A stretch of 64,000 nucleotides of DNA from Patellaria atrata CBS 101060 (taxonomy: Eukaryota; Ascomycota; Dothideomycetes; Patellariales; Patellariaceae). The stretch spans positions 1-64,000 of the forward strand of contig MU006111.1 in assembly GCA_010093705.1 (NCBI GenBank), in the 5' to 3' direction. Each line of letters starts with the position of its first letter. The first letter of the stretch is position 1. The position numbers and the translations under genes were made by a program. This document shows positions 42,779 through 54,848 of the stretch, in pieces. The notes under the pieces were generated by a model. The model worked only from the letters and a program-made list of their open reading frames with translations. It made no database searches and was not told the origin of the DNA.

Positions 42779-43444
42779 GGAGAAGAGTGGCATTTTGACC
42801 AGAATGATTGAAGCCGGAAACCAAGAAATGAACACGTAAAAAGAAAGGGTGACAGAGACAAGGCGATATAAAAGAAGATACTGTATGAGAGATTAGATAG
42901 AAATCTAATTGCTGCCTCCTTTTTCTCTTCACTGACAACCTAATGCTGGTACTATACAGTACTGTACTATCCGCCTATCAGCTTCGGGTTAGGTTTAAAA
43001 TACTATAATCACCTTCTTGGTGTTAGCTCAGAGAAGTTGCCACATCATAAAGGTAAAGAGTGGATCGAGTATGCGGTAGGAAATGTTCTGATACAGTAGA
43101 ACTACGTCTGCATAATGACTAAGTTACCTAATCAACCTTCTTCTCCTGGTGACCCACCTCAACGTCTCCTCCCTCAACCATTTCCCGTTCTTTTCCATTT
43201 TCTCAAAATTCGTTTGTTATTGTGCATGTATTGTACCTTATGCTTTCGTACTCAACCTTTTCCCTTGCTTTAACACCGTCATGCATTACCTTTTTAGCTC
43301 TTTTGTTAACGGTAACGGGTCCATTTTCCCGGAAGCGACAATTTTTATTATCCATCAATGCCACGATCAACAAGCTTCTTCTCTCAATCTTCTAGACGCA
43401 TGACTGACCCGGTTATTCTATATTATTATTCATTTGTCTTCAGC

Positions 43445-43480
43445 CTCCAAGGGCTCCAAGGGCTCCAAGGGCTCCAAGGG
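43445..43480. repeat. Short tandem repeat, GGGCTCCAA units
   Basis: Four near-perfect tandem copies of CTCCAAGGG-type units. No function is inferred. Confidence 0.75.
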
Positions 43481-44779
43481 ATCCCCTTTCAATCAATCGA
43501 TACCGATATCCATCCCGCTAGTCATGTCCTGAATTCTAAGCTCTGCAGGTTACTTTGTACAGTACCTCGACGGCTTGAGGTTGGCATACATCACAAAATT
43601 CTTGTATCTTGGTTCGGAGAATGCGGTATCTCGAACCACATCAGATTGTCTTGTCTTCATCTACAAGGTGGATGCTTGAATTATGTTGTTGATGTATTCG
43701 AAGAAACAGATTCGTTCTGAAACCGTCTGGGTAAATGGCAACGTCTTATTAGCTCTAGTAGCTTGTGAACCATCCTCCTATTTACGGAGTTCCCCTTTCT
43801 TTTAGTCTTTACAGAAATGCACTTTCGCACCTCTCTCCGCATATTGTCCAATAGCTTCATGACGAACTTCAGTAGTTCTATCATTCTATGGCATGAAGTG
43901 GCGTCGTTTCCGCCTCTAGGTGGGAAATTTCCCTTTAGCTTTCTCTCACCTCGGTCGTCTTAGTCGATTTCCGGCGGCACGATATCTCCAAACGGACTTC
44001 ACACGAACATTTCCGGGTTCTAATGATGCAGCTATAGGTTTGAATATAGGCGACTAGAACAACGGTCACGCGTCACCAAGGCCCAGTGTCCGCCAACCCA
44101 CGCGAAGACGCAACGGCCGACTTGGATCATTGCAGATCTACCTCGGTCTGACCTGAGTTAATCTATCACCAGGTCAATTTTCAAAATTCTCATGGTAGAG
44201 ACCTTGACGGAGCAGCTCTTTGGATACTATGCTTAGAGTCGTACCATTCTTTGCCTCTCCTTTGGAACATTCCTCTCATGCTATGATTTTTTCAAGTACG
44301 CATCTCTTGTTCTGTAGTAATCAACCGAGAGAAGTTAGGCAGTTCATATGCAAAACTATTCCTATACGTTCGATACTGTGGCGCTGGAATCTTATTTCCC
44401 CGGTTTCTGGATTGTCATCGCTCTTTTAGATCGCCTAGTCTATCCTTGCTGTTTTTTGTGCCTTATACCACAGTCCGCTTTCTCTTTGTTGTAATCCATG
44501 TAAATCCTTCCTCTGCTACTTGTCAAGCTTTAGTTCTTGTGAGATCCTGTAATTTCTTCCAACGGCGCCCGACATCTTGCTATTTTACATGTAATATAGT
44601 GCTTCCCATGGATTTCGTTCTGGCTCCACTGTCTATTTTGCGTAAATTAAAGTTTTGACGATGAGCACAGCATCTCGCGCCATTTAAGTCGGTAACACGG
44701 TCACAGAAAGCCGCCGTGGCAGCAGCTCGAAGTCCAAGTCCCTCCCGTCTAAAGGTTGACGATCAACCTTGGATGAGGA

Positions 44780-44786
44780 TATATAA
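44780..44786 (+). promoter_or_regulatory. Probable TATA box of the GH6 cellobiohydrolase gene
   Basis: TATATAA lies 94 bp upstream of the ATG at 44874, in the usual range for highly expressed fungal secreted-enzyme genes. Confidence 0.5.
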
Positions 44787-44873
44787 GTATCCTCTACCCT
44801 CTTCAACAATCTTTGTGCTGAGCCAGGATATCGAAGAAGAACCAATCTTGTTCCTCAATCCCCTTTTCACACG

Positions 44874-46515
44874 ATGACTTGGAGAGAATTTGCTGTTTTG
44901 GCGGCGGTAACGCTTGTCCCTGTTGTCTCTGCGCAAGCCGGAGCGTGGGCTCAGTGTGAGTAAAGCTTCTACGAGCCCCCTGATTCTGCTGACCTAGTAG
45001 GCGGCGGTAATGGCTTTTCTGGACAAACGACATGTGTCTCCGGGTATACATGCACCAAGCAGAATGACTGTGAGTGTTCGATACCTCCTTTTTGTCAAAA
45101 TTGTGTTCTTACGAGTTCCAGATTATTCTCAGTGTCTTCCTGGTTCAGCTCCCGCTCCTTCAAGTAGCCGTTCAACATCTCCACCGAGATCAACTACCTT
45201 GGTAACGAGGACGAGTGCTGGTGGGCCATCTCCCCCTAGCCCCACGGCCACGGTTGGTCCTGTTGCCGGCAATCCACTTGCTGGCTATGAGCTGTATGCC
45301 AATCCATATTACTCATCTGAGATCCATACTCTGGCTATTCCATCGTTGGTATCGGCTGGAAAGACTGCTTTGGCTGCTAAAGCCAGCGCTGTAGCTAAGG
45401 TCGGCACATTTGTTTGGCTGTAGGTCTTGTCCTTCGCTTTGTCCTTAGCAATTTCTGACAAAGTGACATATAGCGATACTCGCGCTAAGGTGCCCTCCAT
45501 TCCTACATATGCTGAGGATGTCCGCGCGAAGAACAAGGCCGGTGCAAACATCGCCCTCCCACTTGTCGTTTATAATCTTCCCGATCGTGATTGTGCTGCT
45601 CTTGCCTCCAACGGTGAGCTTGCGATTGCGAACAATGGCGAAGCTCTCTACCGTGGATATATCGATTCAATTGCCGCCCACATCAAGACATATTCCGATG
45701 TCAAGTTCATCCTGACGATAGGTAAACGTCCCTCTGGACTTCCCTCTTTTGGACGTTGTTGACTCTTTTCCAGAACCTGATAGTTTGGCCAATCTCATCA
45801 CCAACCTCAACGTGCAAAAGTGCGCTAATGCTAAGAAGGCATACGAGGATAGCACCATCTATGCTCTTAAGACGCTCAACTTGCCCAACGTCAGCATGTA
45901 CCTTGATGGAGGTCATGGTGGCTGGTTAGGCTGGGATGCTAACATCACTCCGGCAGCGAAGATGTTCGGAGACCTGTACAAGGCTGCTGGTTCCCCCAAA
46001 GCCGTCCGTGGCCTTGTTACCAACGTCTCGAACTACAACGGTTGGTCTCTTGCCACGTGCCCGTCATATACTACCCCCAACAAGAACTGCGACGAGAAGA
46101 AGTTCGTCAATGCTTTCGCTCCTTTGCTCTCTGCTGCTGGCTTTCCGGCACACTTCCTGGTTGATACTGGTAAGTAGTACTTATACTTTTCTGCTTTTCT
46201 GCTTTCCTGCTTGACTTACATTCCCCAGGCCGTAATGGTGTTCAACCGACCAAGCAGATCGAACAAGGTCATTGGTGCAACGTTATTGGGACCGGCTTTG
46301 GTGTTCGTCCAACCACTAACACTGGTGACCCGCTTGTCGATGCCTTTGTCTGGGTCAAGCCCGGTGGCGAGAGCGATGGTACATCCGATACCACTGCTGT
46401 TCGTTACGATGCCCATTGCGGTGAAGCCGACGCTCTTAAGCCTGCTCCGGAAGCTGGCGCCTGGTTCCAAGCATACTTTGAGCAACTTCTCACAAATGCG
46501 AATCCTTCCTTCTAG
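44874..46515 (+). CDS. Secreted GH6 cellobiohydrolase II with N-terminal CBM1
   Basis: Six exons, 44874-44955, 45001-45069, 45122-45419, 45474-45721, 45774-46169 and 46229-46515, give 459 residues. A signal peptide (MTWREFAVLAAVTLVPVVSA) leads to the cellulose-binding module (CGGNGFSGQTTCVSGYTC, YYSQCLPG) and a Ser/Pro/Thr linker. The GH6 barrel follows: PLAGYELYANPYYSSEIHTL, LDTRAKVPSIPTYAEDV, and the catalytic-acid segment LVVYNLPDRDCAALASNGE (Asp at about 189). YLDGGHGGWLGWDANI, FVWVKPGGESDGTSD and RYDAHCGEADALKPAPEAG complete the fold. These are the conserved active-site residues of processive cellobiohydrolases acting from the non-reducing end of cellulose. The first introns flank the CBM, as in other fungal CBHII genes. 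Confidence 0.95.
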
Positions 46516-47575
46516 ATGCACATCTTCTAGGACTGAGTGACGCTGAATTTTTCTTTTTTGTACAAATCGATAGAATACTGTAGATGGATTGTATGACGAA
46601 CTTCCCTGACCCATAGATGGGACCATAAAAGGTTTGATGTGGGTGTGGAAGAGACATTGTTCGGGCGGTTCCATTCCATGTATATATTGCAAGACAACTT
46701 CTATACGCTGCGCCAGCTATTATCCAGACTCGTGTCTTCCTCTAATATGTTTCCCGGTATCTCATTGATCTCATATTCGGGACCTGTTCATCTTGCCTGT
46801 TTCCGGACGAGCGATATTGATGATCAGAATGTTGGAGATGTTCTAGAAAACCCTACCCCGGACGCAGCAACCATAGCATATGGAGAGGGGGTTCTGAATA
46901 TATTATTGGAGTACCTTCATATACATTACCGAATACTAACGGATTGTTGATATTTACACTCTAAAGGTATACAACCTAATCCGATGAAACGCAACTATCA
47001 GGGAGAACAATTATAACAATCCTATCTTCGACCTCACATTTACATCTCCGTTCGGTTTCAAGAACCCAAGAAGGTTACCTAACAATGCCAAAAGTCTTAT
47101 TTTGTGATCGAAGGAAAAGTAGAAAATGCACCCCACAATTTTCCCCAGATCGGTGTGCATGGCGGTTCAACCCCTGACTTTCTTCCGCCTAATATCCATA
47201 AATGCCTGTTTCGGTAATATACATGAGGCATTTGATCACGACGGACCGTCCATCCCACTGGATAAATTTACCTGTCCCACTTCTACAAATTGACAGAAGG
47301 TCACGCAAGAGCAAAAATGGTCCTTGACCCGCGATCTTCGTGGTCAGGAATCACCGGCGAGAGATTGCGATGATATCAATCGTGGTCTCATCACCTCCAC
47401 CTATAATGACAATTTGATTGTAAACGTATTGGAGGAATGGGCGGCGGGTTGGGCTCCGTGAAGTTCGAGGGGTGAACGGTATTTTTATATACTAAGGACG
47501 CTGGAAGGTTTCTTATTAAAGGCACTGGAATCTTGTCGTTGCTTATCCCTTTCGTGATCTTCAATCTAATTCGAC
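46516..47575. other. Intergenic between GH6 and PL20 genes
   Basis: About 1.06 kb. Only short frames are present. A TATA-like TTTATATA at 47484 lies 85-92 bp upstream of the PL20 start. No RNA gene or repeat is recognised. Confidence 0.5.
47484..47491 (+). promoter_or_regulatory. TATA-like element of the PL20 gene
   Basis: TTTATATA sits about 90 bp upstream of the ATG at 47576, matching the spacing seen at the GH6 gene. Confidence 0.4.
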
Positions 47576-48471
47576 ATGTTGAACGCCGCTGCTTTAGTAT
47601 TTTCCCTCGCAGGGTCAGCTCTTGCTGGTATGTCCAAAATAAGAGACCGAGTTTGATACAAAGACGATGGGCTAAACGACATATAGGCACCGTCCTTTGG
47701 GACGGTCGATTCAATGAGTTCACCTCCAGCGCTGACCTCAACAAATGTATTTCCATCCTATCCAATCTAATTCAATCCTTCTCTTAACACGGCGGAATAG
47801 GGTCATGGGCAAACCAGGTCGGGCCATACCAATACTATATTCACGGCAGCGGAGCAGTCACCAAATACGTGAACCTTGACCCGAGTTACAAGAATCCGGC
47901 CGACACGGTATCAAAGCAAGGTGTCAAGATCACCATCGACAACACGGCAAAATGGAACAGCGACATGTGGCGCACCGAGCTCATCCCTCAAACCACGGCG
48001 GCCATCAACAAGGGAACGGTCTACTACCACTTCAGCGTGAAGCGTAGCAACACCAACGCACCTAGCGCATACCACGAGCACCAAGTCAACTTCTTCGAGT
48101 CTCATTTCACCGAGATGAAGACCGGCTGGGTCAACGGTGAATCGGGCGAGTCCAACTCGGCGCTGAGATGGTTCGTCGGTGGCCAGTCTAAGTGGTCCAC
48201 CCCGTGGGAGGCTGACGTCTGGCACAATATTGCCTATGAGATCAACTTCTCCGCCGGCCAAGTGACCTTCTGGCACTCAACCGGATCCGACCCGCTCGTC
48301 AAGACTGCAGGACCTTTCTCTGCTTCAACCTCATCCAACGGCGCTGATTGGCATTTGGGCGTCCTTCGTCTGCCCCGTAACGGTTACGATTCCAGAGCAT
48401 CTGGTCCAGAGGATTGGTATTATAGCGGTGTCTACGTCGAGGGTGGCTCTCTTACAACCACCATTTCTTGA
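47576..48471 (+). CDS. Secreted PL20 glucuronan lyase
   Basis: Three exons, 47576-47627, 47687-47746 and 47801-48471, give 260 residues. A signal peptide (MLNAAALVFSLAGSALA) is followed by GTVLWDGRFNEFTSSADLNK, then WSWANQVGPYQYYIHGSG. The jelly-roll core includes DMWRTELIPQT, YYHFSVKRS..APSAYHEHQVNF, ESHFTEMKTGW and the C-terminal EDWYYSGVYVEGG. This is the family fold of fungal PL20 beta-1,4-glucuronan lyases, which cleave polyglucuronic acid by beta-elimination outside the cell. The two N-terminal exons are tiny and found only by splicing. The gene lies 1.06 kb downstream of the GH6 cellobiohydrolase in the same orientation. Confidence 0.9.
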
Positions 48472-48949
48472 AGGGTTGCTAAAGGGGAAAGGATGGGTCT
48501 TAGGAGCGCTCACAGCGACAGGATTCTTACACTATAGCATACATAGCATTATATAGATACGATGAAAATTCTATCGAAAAGCTTTGATGATCAGATGAAA
48601 TGATTTTGAGTGGATACGGTGACATCCCCTTGATCCATCCTGCTCACCAAATGATAAATAGGTCGTAATGTAAGCGTAGAACAAACTCGTATCGGGACTA
48701 GGTGCCTTAGTTCTACCTAGCACTGTGCAGTACAGTACAGTACAGTACCTTACATAATCGAGATATCGGATGGGAACCGAATAAAATTCTCTTCTTTTCC
48801 CAACCTCAATTGAACAGAATTGCAGTTACTTCAAACTCCTAAGAAAGGGATTATATTCTCGATACCTACACTGACATAACACATACACAGCCAGATACAT
48901 CTCAATTGCATGCCGTTATCGTAGGCTCTGGGATCGAAAAACCACGGCA
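48472..48949. other. Intergenic, nothing recognised
   Basis: A CAGTACAGTACAGTAC microrepeat occurs near 48730. Otherwise this is 3' flank and promoter sequence. Confidence 0.5.
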
Positions 48950-49453
48950 ATGACTGATCCTAAACCCTCATCAGGGAGCGAAAAATCTTATCCCGAGACC
49001 ATATCCTCAGATCCCCAAATTCTCACCCACATCCAGAACTACCACTCGCTCCTCCTTCCCCGTTCTCCGATCTACGCTTTCCTCCTCTCCGACGTCTCCA
49101 TCGTTCACGCCTCCCGCGGCCTTGTGCGCGTACATCTCCCGCTCTCCAAACTCCATCTCAATTCCAAGAACTCATTGCACGGCTCCGTGTCTGCGACTCT
49201 AGTCGATTACATCGGCGGCTTAGCTGTGGCGAGCTGGGATTCGCGAGATTCGAGCGGGGTGAGCACTGATATGCATCTGAATTTTGTCGGGGGTGCCAAG
49301 GAGGGGGATGTCATCGAGGTGGAAGGTAAGGCAGAGAAGGTGGGTGGGAGTTTGGCCTTTGTGAGTGTGAGGATTGTGAATTTGGGCAAGGACGGAAAAG
49401 GGGAGAGGAAAGTGGTGGTTGTCGGGAGGCATACCAAGTTCGTAAAGGTATGA
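48950..49453 (+). CDS. Hotdog-fold acyl-CoA thioesterase (ACOT13/PaaI-like)
   Basis: A single exon of 167 residues. The hotdog signature is LHGSVSATLVDYIGGLAVAS, where the His-Gly pair and the acidic residue of the central helix (Asp) match 4HBT thioesterases. STDMHLNFVGGAKEGDVIEV and the terminal RKVVVVGRHTKFVKV complete the fold. Family members hydrolyse medium- or long-chain acyl-CoA. No clear mitochondrial presequence is apparent. It converges with the SDR gene. Confidence 0.88.
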   Translation: MTDPKPSSGSEKSYPETISSDPQILTHIQNYHSLLLPRSPIYAFLLSDVSIVHASRGLVRVHLPLSKLHLNSKNSLHGSVSATLVDYIGGLAVASWDSRDSSGVSTDMHLNFVGGAKEGDVIEVEGKAEKVGGSLAFVSVRIVNLGKDGKGERKVVVVGRHTKFVKV

Positions 49454-49802
49454 ATGAGTAAGGGACGAATGATAAACGAAAAGGGGTAAATTGATGACGC
49501 TTGGGATGATCCGCACCGTGGATGTGCATCTTGGGATAGATTTGGACTCCAAATACGCCAGCTCTTTGCGTCATGCGGCCTTTTCATGCCCCAATGAACT
49601 CACTCTACTGGCAAAGAACGATCTCCTTCTATGCTTTAGAAGCCATAAGTAGTACTTCGGTGCGATGATCTCGTGGTAATTTTTGGAAGGATATATACAT
49701 TTACATCTCAATTTCCCCTTTCCTTATCATACTCTACTTGAGCGTTATCCCCGTAATGCCAAATTGCTCCTACCTCAAGGGCAGTCAATTGGTAAAAAGA
49801 GT

Positions 49803-50841
49803 TCAATATGTTGCCGGATGCATAGACAAGCGGCCTCCATCTGTAATCTGTACGTTGCCATTCACATATGCTCCTCCTTTTCCTACCAGATACAATATCA
49901 CACCCGCCAAATCCTCCGCATCGCCAGGACGTCCAGCGGGAACTTCATGCACCCGGAACTCCGTCTTCCCACCAGCGGTCATATCACTAGGATAGATACC
50001 AGGACAAACCACATTGCTTCTGATGCCCCATGGTGCCAGAATTCCTGATAGCATCTTGCCCAAATGGACAGCCGCGGCTTTCGAAGCGCTGTAGGCCAAA
50101 CCTGCTGTTACGTACCGATTGAATGCCGCAATGCTGGAAACAGTGATGATTTGAGAAGTTCTTTCATCCTTCGCGTCTCCCTCAGGCTCCCAGTTCACAG
50201 CATTTAGGTTACGTTTCCTGGGTTGACCGTCAACAACTTTACCGCCCTGCCATCCACGCCTGATGTTCCCCGCGTCGAGGAGGCCGAGGAAGCCTCCAGT
50301 CATACCGATCACGGCTGATGAATTGATCCGGAATGTGGTGTCCCACTCTGTCCAATCTTTGAGCAGCGTATCCTGCAGCTGATCCATTGTATCAGCCTGG
50401 TAGATGGCTTTGTGGTTAGGGCCGAGGATTCCTGCGTTATTGATCAGGACATCGACCCATCCCACGTCCTTTTCAACGTGCTCGACAACCTTAGAGACTG
50501 AACTTTGGTCTGTAACGTCGCATTGGAGGGGTACTACCACTTTAGAGCCAGGGTCTAGCGAAGAAGCGGCATCTTGGAGGACTGAGAGACGACGGCCTAG
50601 AATATAAATTCTTTTTGGCGAGCTACGAAGTAACGCGGACGCAAATATCAGCCCAATACCTAGCGCGATGTTAATAAGCATGACTTAGAATGCTAAAAGG
50701 AAAAGAGTGAGATGTAAGGGGACCTCGGTGGGGTAGAAAGTAGAAAGCTTTCAACTCACCACTTCCGCCACCAGTTATGACAACGACGAGGTCTTGAGCA
50801 GAGAAGATATCTGAAGGATCCAAGGGACGGTGGTGATCCAT
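49803..50841 (-). CDS. Short-chain dehydrogenase/reductase
   Basis: Two exons, 50841-50760 and 50659-49803, give 312 residues. The intron splits the cofactor motif, so the intact TGGGSGIG appears only after splicing. The remainder has CDVTDQSS (adenine-ring contact), INNAGILG, ITVSSIAAFNR (catalytic Ser) and the YSASK dyad (Tyr, Lys). IRSNVVCPGIYPSDMTAG and ITDGGRLSMHP close the fold. It is a classical SDR using NAD(P)(H). The substrate is unknown. No signal peptide is present. Confidence 0.92.
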
Positions 50842-51270
50842 ATTCTTGACTCCTGAGCTTTTTGTAAAAGATACGGTGTAGAGGATGAAGAGATTGACAT
50901 AAAAAGGTCTTGTGGACTGAAATGATCGTTCTATTACACGATTCCCTTGTCGTCATCAGCGAACTTTTACCAGCGGAATTGCTTCCGTTCTGAATTGATT
51001 CTAACCTACGGTCTACAGAGAACTATATCCCTTTACCGGGACTTCTGTTCGCCAGATAATCGTAATATCTATGGCCACATTATGGATCATATCTAGGTAC
51101 CGGCTATGATTAGCTCTAAGCAATCAAACATTCGGGTTCACAGGATATATCATCACAACGGGAACATTACTTAACGTCAAATAATACATGGTAATGCTCA
51201 CTATAACTACAAATATATACAGATGCTTGGGGCTTCAAGATTAGCCATACCTTGAAAATGGACGAAAAAA
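50842..51270. other. SDR promoter / MFS 3' flank
   Basis: About 430 bp, AT-rich. No gene is recognised. Confidence 0.55.
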
Positions 51271-53186
51271 TCATACGCGTCTCTCCGCCATCTTCGCTTC
51301 ATCGCTGGTTCCACTTTTCTCGCTGTAGCTGTCTCTCTCGTGCGCGCCAACGGTATTTAAAGATCTCTGGCGTGAGAAAAAAGTGTCGTCACGTGTTTTT
51401 CTATCGAGATATCCAGCTGGTACCCACTTCGAGCTTTGCCATGCTTTCAATGACATGTCCGAGTACATGGCGTCGACGTTCTCGAGCGAAAGAGATTTGG
51501 TTTCGTAGAGGAAAAAGTATATGATTACAGCAGCTGCTAGGTTAGTACCGCAGAAGACAAATCCGAATGAATATCCAATGCCGCTGTTGGCAAAGGGTGT
51601 AAGAAAAGCGATCAGAAAGTTTCCTATCATGAATTTGTAAGAGACGATGCTTGATGGTAAAGTGAGAGGGAGTAGCATACCTAGCCAATTGCACGCAGTG
51701 GCCAATGATGCTTGTTTGGCTCGAGTACGTAGAGGGAATGTTTCACCGATTACAACCCATGCGAATGGACCCCTGAATAATGGAGATGTGTCAGATTTCA
51801 ATGTCACCTATGGACCAATGCCAATAAAGAATGCGAAAGAAGACTCACCATGTCATAGCGAACGAAGCGATAAACATGCAAGCAGATACGATCATGATGA
51901 TACCAGAGCTCTTGTATTCAGTCGGTGGACGTGCTACACCGACTGAGGCGAAAATAAGGAGCCAGACTGATTGCCAAACCGCACCTACTATCATTGGGAT
52001 GCGGCGACCGAGTCTTTCTACGATATACAAACCAGGGAAGGTGGTTATTACATTTACGGCTCCGAGAATAAGCTGCGTTAGGATCGGATCATCGACGCCA
52101 GCAGATTCGAAAATGGTAGCACCATACTGTTCAGGGTAAAGGGGTTAGTGGGTGGAAAGTCTTCTCGAATCGTCCAATGGATAGACTTACGTAGAAGAAA
52201 TAATTGACACCAGTCCATTGTTGCAGAAAGTGTATTGCGCACCCGAGCAGAGTGCGGAATACCAATCGCGGAATTTCCGACGGTTTGCCGGTAAAGCATT
52301 CTGACCAGGTCCCGGAGCCAACCTTACTTTGTTCCGCTATTGACTCTTGCATTTCATTAAAGTCATCTTCGACGAGAGAGTTATGTGGATCGTCCTTTAG
52401 GCCTCTAAGTCGCGCAAGGGCGATGCGCGATTCCTCCCATCTCCCGCGACCAGCCAACCAACGGGGACTTTCAGGAGAGAAGAGAATGCCGATTCCTAAA
52501 GGCAGAGAGAATGCTATTCCTAGCCCAATGACGATTCTCCATGAGGCGTCGCTATCTTCGAAGGTACGAACTCCCATGTTTATGGCGTTGGAGACGAGGA
52601 TTCCGATTGTGATCATGAGCTGATAGGAGGCAACGACAGCACCACGAATCTCGCGAGGACAACATTCGGATTGGAACATAGGTACACCCACCGACAAATT
52701 TCCGACTCCCAAACCAGCGATAAAGCGTCCGGCTGTTATGTGACCCCAGGAGTCCATCGAGGTGATCTGAACGATATTTCCGACGATGAACATAAGAACG
52801 CCGAAGCTCAAACTCCTACGACGTCCCCACCAATCAGCCGTGTAGGCACCACTGAGGGCGCCAAAAAGTGTCCCAATGCTCATGAGCGAGACGATCAGGG
52901 ACTTGATGATCTCCGTGAACGCTTTCGTACCATCCGCCTGAGTTTGGCCAAAACGATCGATGAAATCGGTGAAAAGAAGCATTCCCGAAATTTGACCCTA
53001 GGAACGGAATGACAATGAGATGTTCTATTCTCGTTTGATATCGATTATCGGGAATCTTACTGTATCATATCCGAAGAGGAATCCCCCTATGGACGTGACT
53101 ACACCGAGCATGATAGCCTCAATGCCGCAATCAGCGCCATTGACGCGTACAGACCTGACGATGATGCTCAACATATGGTATACCAT
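51271..53186 (-). CDS. MFS sugar transporter (hexose-type)
   Basis: Five exons, 53186-53061, 52997-52191, 52126-51849, 51772-51681 and 51623-51271, give 551 residues, all in frame. TM1 reads TSIGGFLFGYDTGQISGMLL, split by the first intron. Sugar-porter motifs are ADWWGRRRSLSFG, AGRFIAGLGVGNLSVGVPMF, PESPRWLAGRGRWEES, QQWTGVNYFFYYGATIF, ERLGRRIPMIVG and the PETK-like loop YETKSLSLENVDAMY. The start lies among several nearby ATGs; 53186 is the longest in-frame choice. It is a predicted 12-TM plasma-membrane transporter of hexoses or related sugars, plausibly importing products of the nearby secreted glycosidases (inference). Confidence 0.92.
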
Positions 53187-54848
53187 GGATATCAAATGTT
53201 TCTACTTACACTTTTCCGAGACCCATATTAAGCAGTGTTCAAAGTAAAGAAGATGAAAGAATGATCAAGGGTAACTCCTAGGTATATAGTTCTAATAATT
53301 TGATGATTATACAGTTCCTTTCAGTATGTCCGGGCGGGGGGCGACCAGAAGGGTTTTAAAAGGAACCTCATCTATTTCCTTTGTATACGTCCACGTGACG
53401 TCATAAGGTAACTTTACCTTAGAGATTTGGTGAAAAAGGGAAGGCGGACACTGAATCCTACCTACCTTACTTAGATTCCCCGTCCTCACAGGAAGGTACC
53501 ACCCACGCCACCTTTCTTGTATTACACCTCAGTATTTAATATTTACTACTCCTTAGCTTGTACCTTAGGGGCATCTTAGCGATCCATAAAAGGTAAAATT
53601 CAAAAGACTCTGGGGCCGCTCTGCCGCTGTGGGGTCTCAGGTTCCCCGCCACTCCACTTTGAGCGCGTGTCAAGCACTCACAAGCACCTTGGCCACCCAC
53701 AACAACAACCCCATATTGCATCATCTTACAGCAAAGCAACACCCGCAGTCCGTCTTGACTACACTACTACCTTAGTACTCTATACATCATCGTTATTATT
53801 ATTCCATCTCCTATTCGAAGAAGCGAGCTTCTAGCTCTTCATTTGAATCTTCTTCTTCTATGCGTACCTTGTCGACGGCACTATCGGCAAAGAGTACTCG
53901 TAGTAGAACTAAAAGTGTGGAAGCGCAGTTTCTTCATGAAACAAACCTCGACGGGACTTGCTGCGACGGACTTATCGTACTTCTACCCAGCCTGATCGGC
54001 AGCGGACAGGTCGTACGGACATGTACTTGCGCTCTTCAAAAGTCTTTGTAAAACTGTGGAGGATGAGAGTCGCGTGAGCAAAAGGGTAGACGCACAGTCG
54101 GGTGGCAATTGAGGTGGTGCTGTACACAGTACGGTATGTACAGTCGTGACGGTACAAGCAACGCTTATTACTAATAACCGATGGGAAATCCAAGGGAAAT
54201 TCGATTCTTGGAAGAGCAACTTGAGGTAAAAGGTACAAGTTCAATTGAGGTAAGGCAGTAAGGTAGGTAGTTCCAACATCTTCAGACAAGTGTTTGCAGT
54301 ATTTGCACGCAACCTTATTGTAACCACAAAACTTGGCATCCCTCCTGGAATATCAACGCGAATTGAACTCCCCGTGCCAGGTCTGATTAGTTGACTTTAC
54401 CCGTGTGAAGTTTATATGCCATGTGGAAGATTGGCTCCTACTTCGCATCCCAGAATAGATCATTATTTGTAAATGCTTCAACATTGAGAAGAGAATTACA
54501 GTTGACAGAAAGGGATAGTCGACTTTGTAGGATACACCTATGATAATTTTTGATTCATGTCTTCTACCAAACTAGCCTACATAATGGTCCGTAGGCCTCA
54601 ATAACAAAAGCAGAAGCCATCGCAAACAGGAAGACACAGGCCACTGTTCTAGGGTCTTTTCAGCGTCAGACACATATGATAGTCCGTACAATCCCTATAT
54701 CTTTGCACATAAATCCCTGTACTTTCGGAATGACGTCTGGTCAGTCGTTTCAGCCAGAAAATATGAAATCCTTCGGATGAAAATAGAACGGACGGTAAAC
54801 ACCGTAGACACCGTTGACTCAGTCATCTTCGCCAAATACCAGAATCCC
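53187..54848. other. 1.7 kb intergenic region, nothing recognised
   Basis: A short frame (53860-54051) and several shadows exist, but no family is recognised. CAACAACAAC and CTTCTTC runs resemble a UTR or promoter. Transcripts of an unannotated non-coding RNA cannot be excluded. Confidence 0.4.

Larger units (their letters stand above)
42779..44873. other. 2.1 kb intergenic region upstream of the GH6 gene
   Basis: No coding gene is recognised. It contains a small tandem repeat (GGGCTCCAA units, about 43445-43480). A CCCCGG hexamer at 44398-44403 fits the CreA/CRE1 consensus, and a TATA box lies at 44780. The long 5' region is typical of regulated cellulase genes. Confidence 0.5.

Noticed and set aside
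47869-48471. Start of the PL20 gene at an internal ATG
   Set aside because: It would remove the signal peptide and conserved N-terminal strands that the two upstream exons supply.
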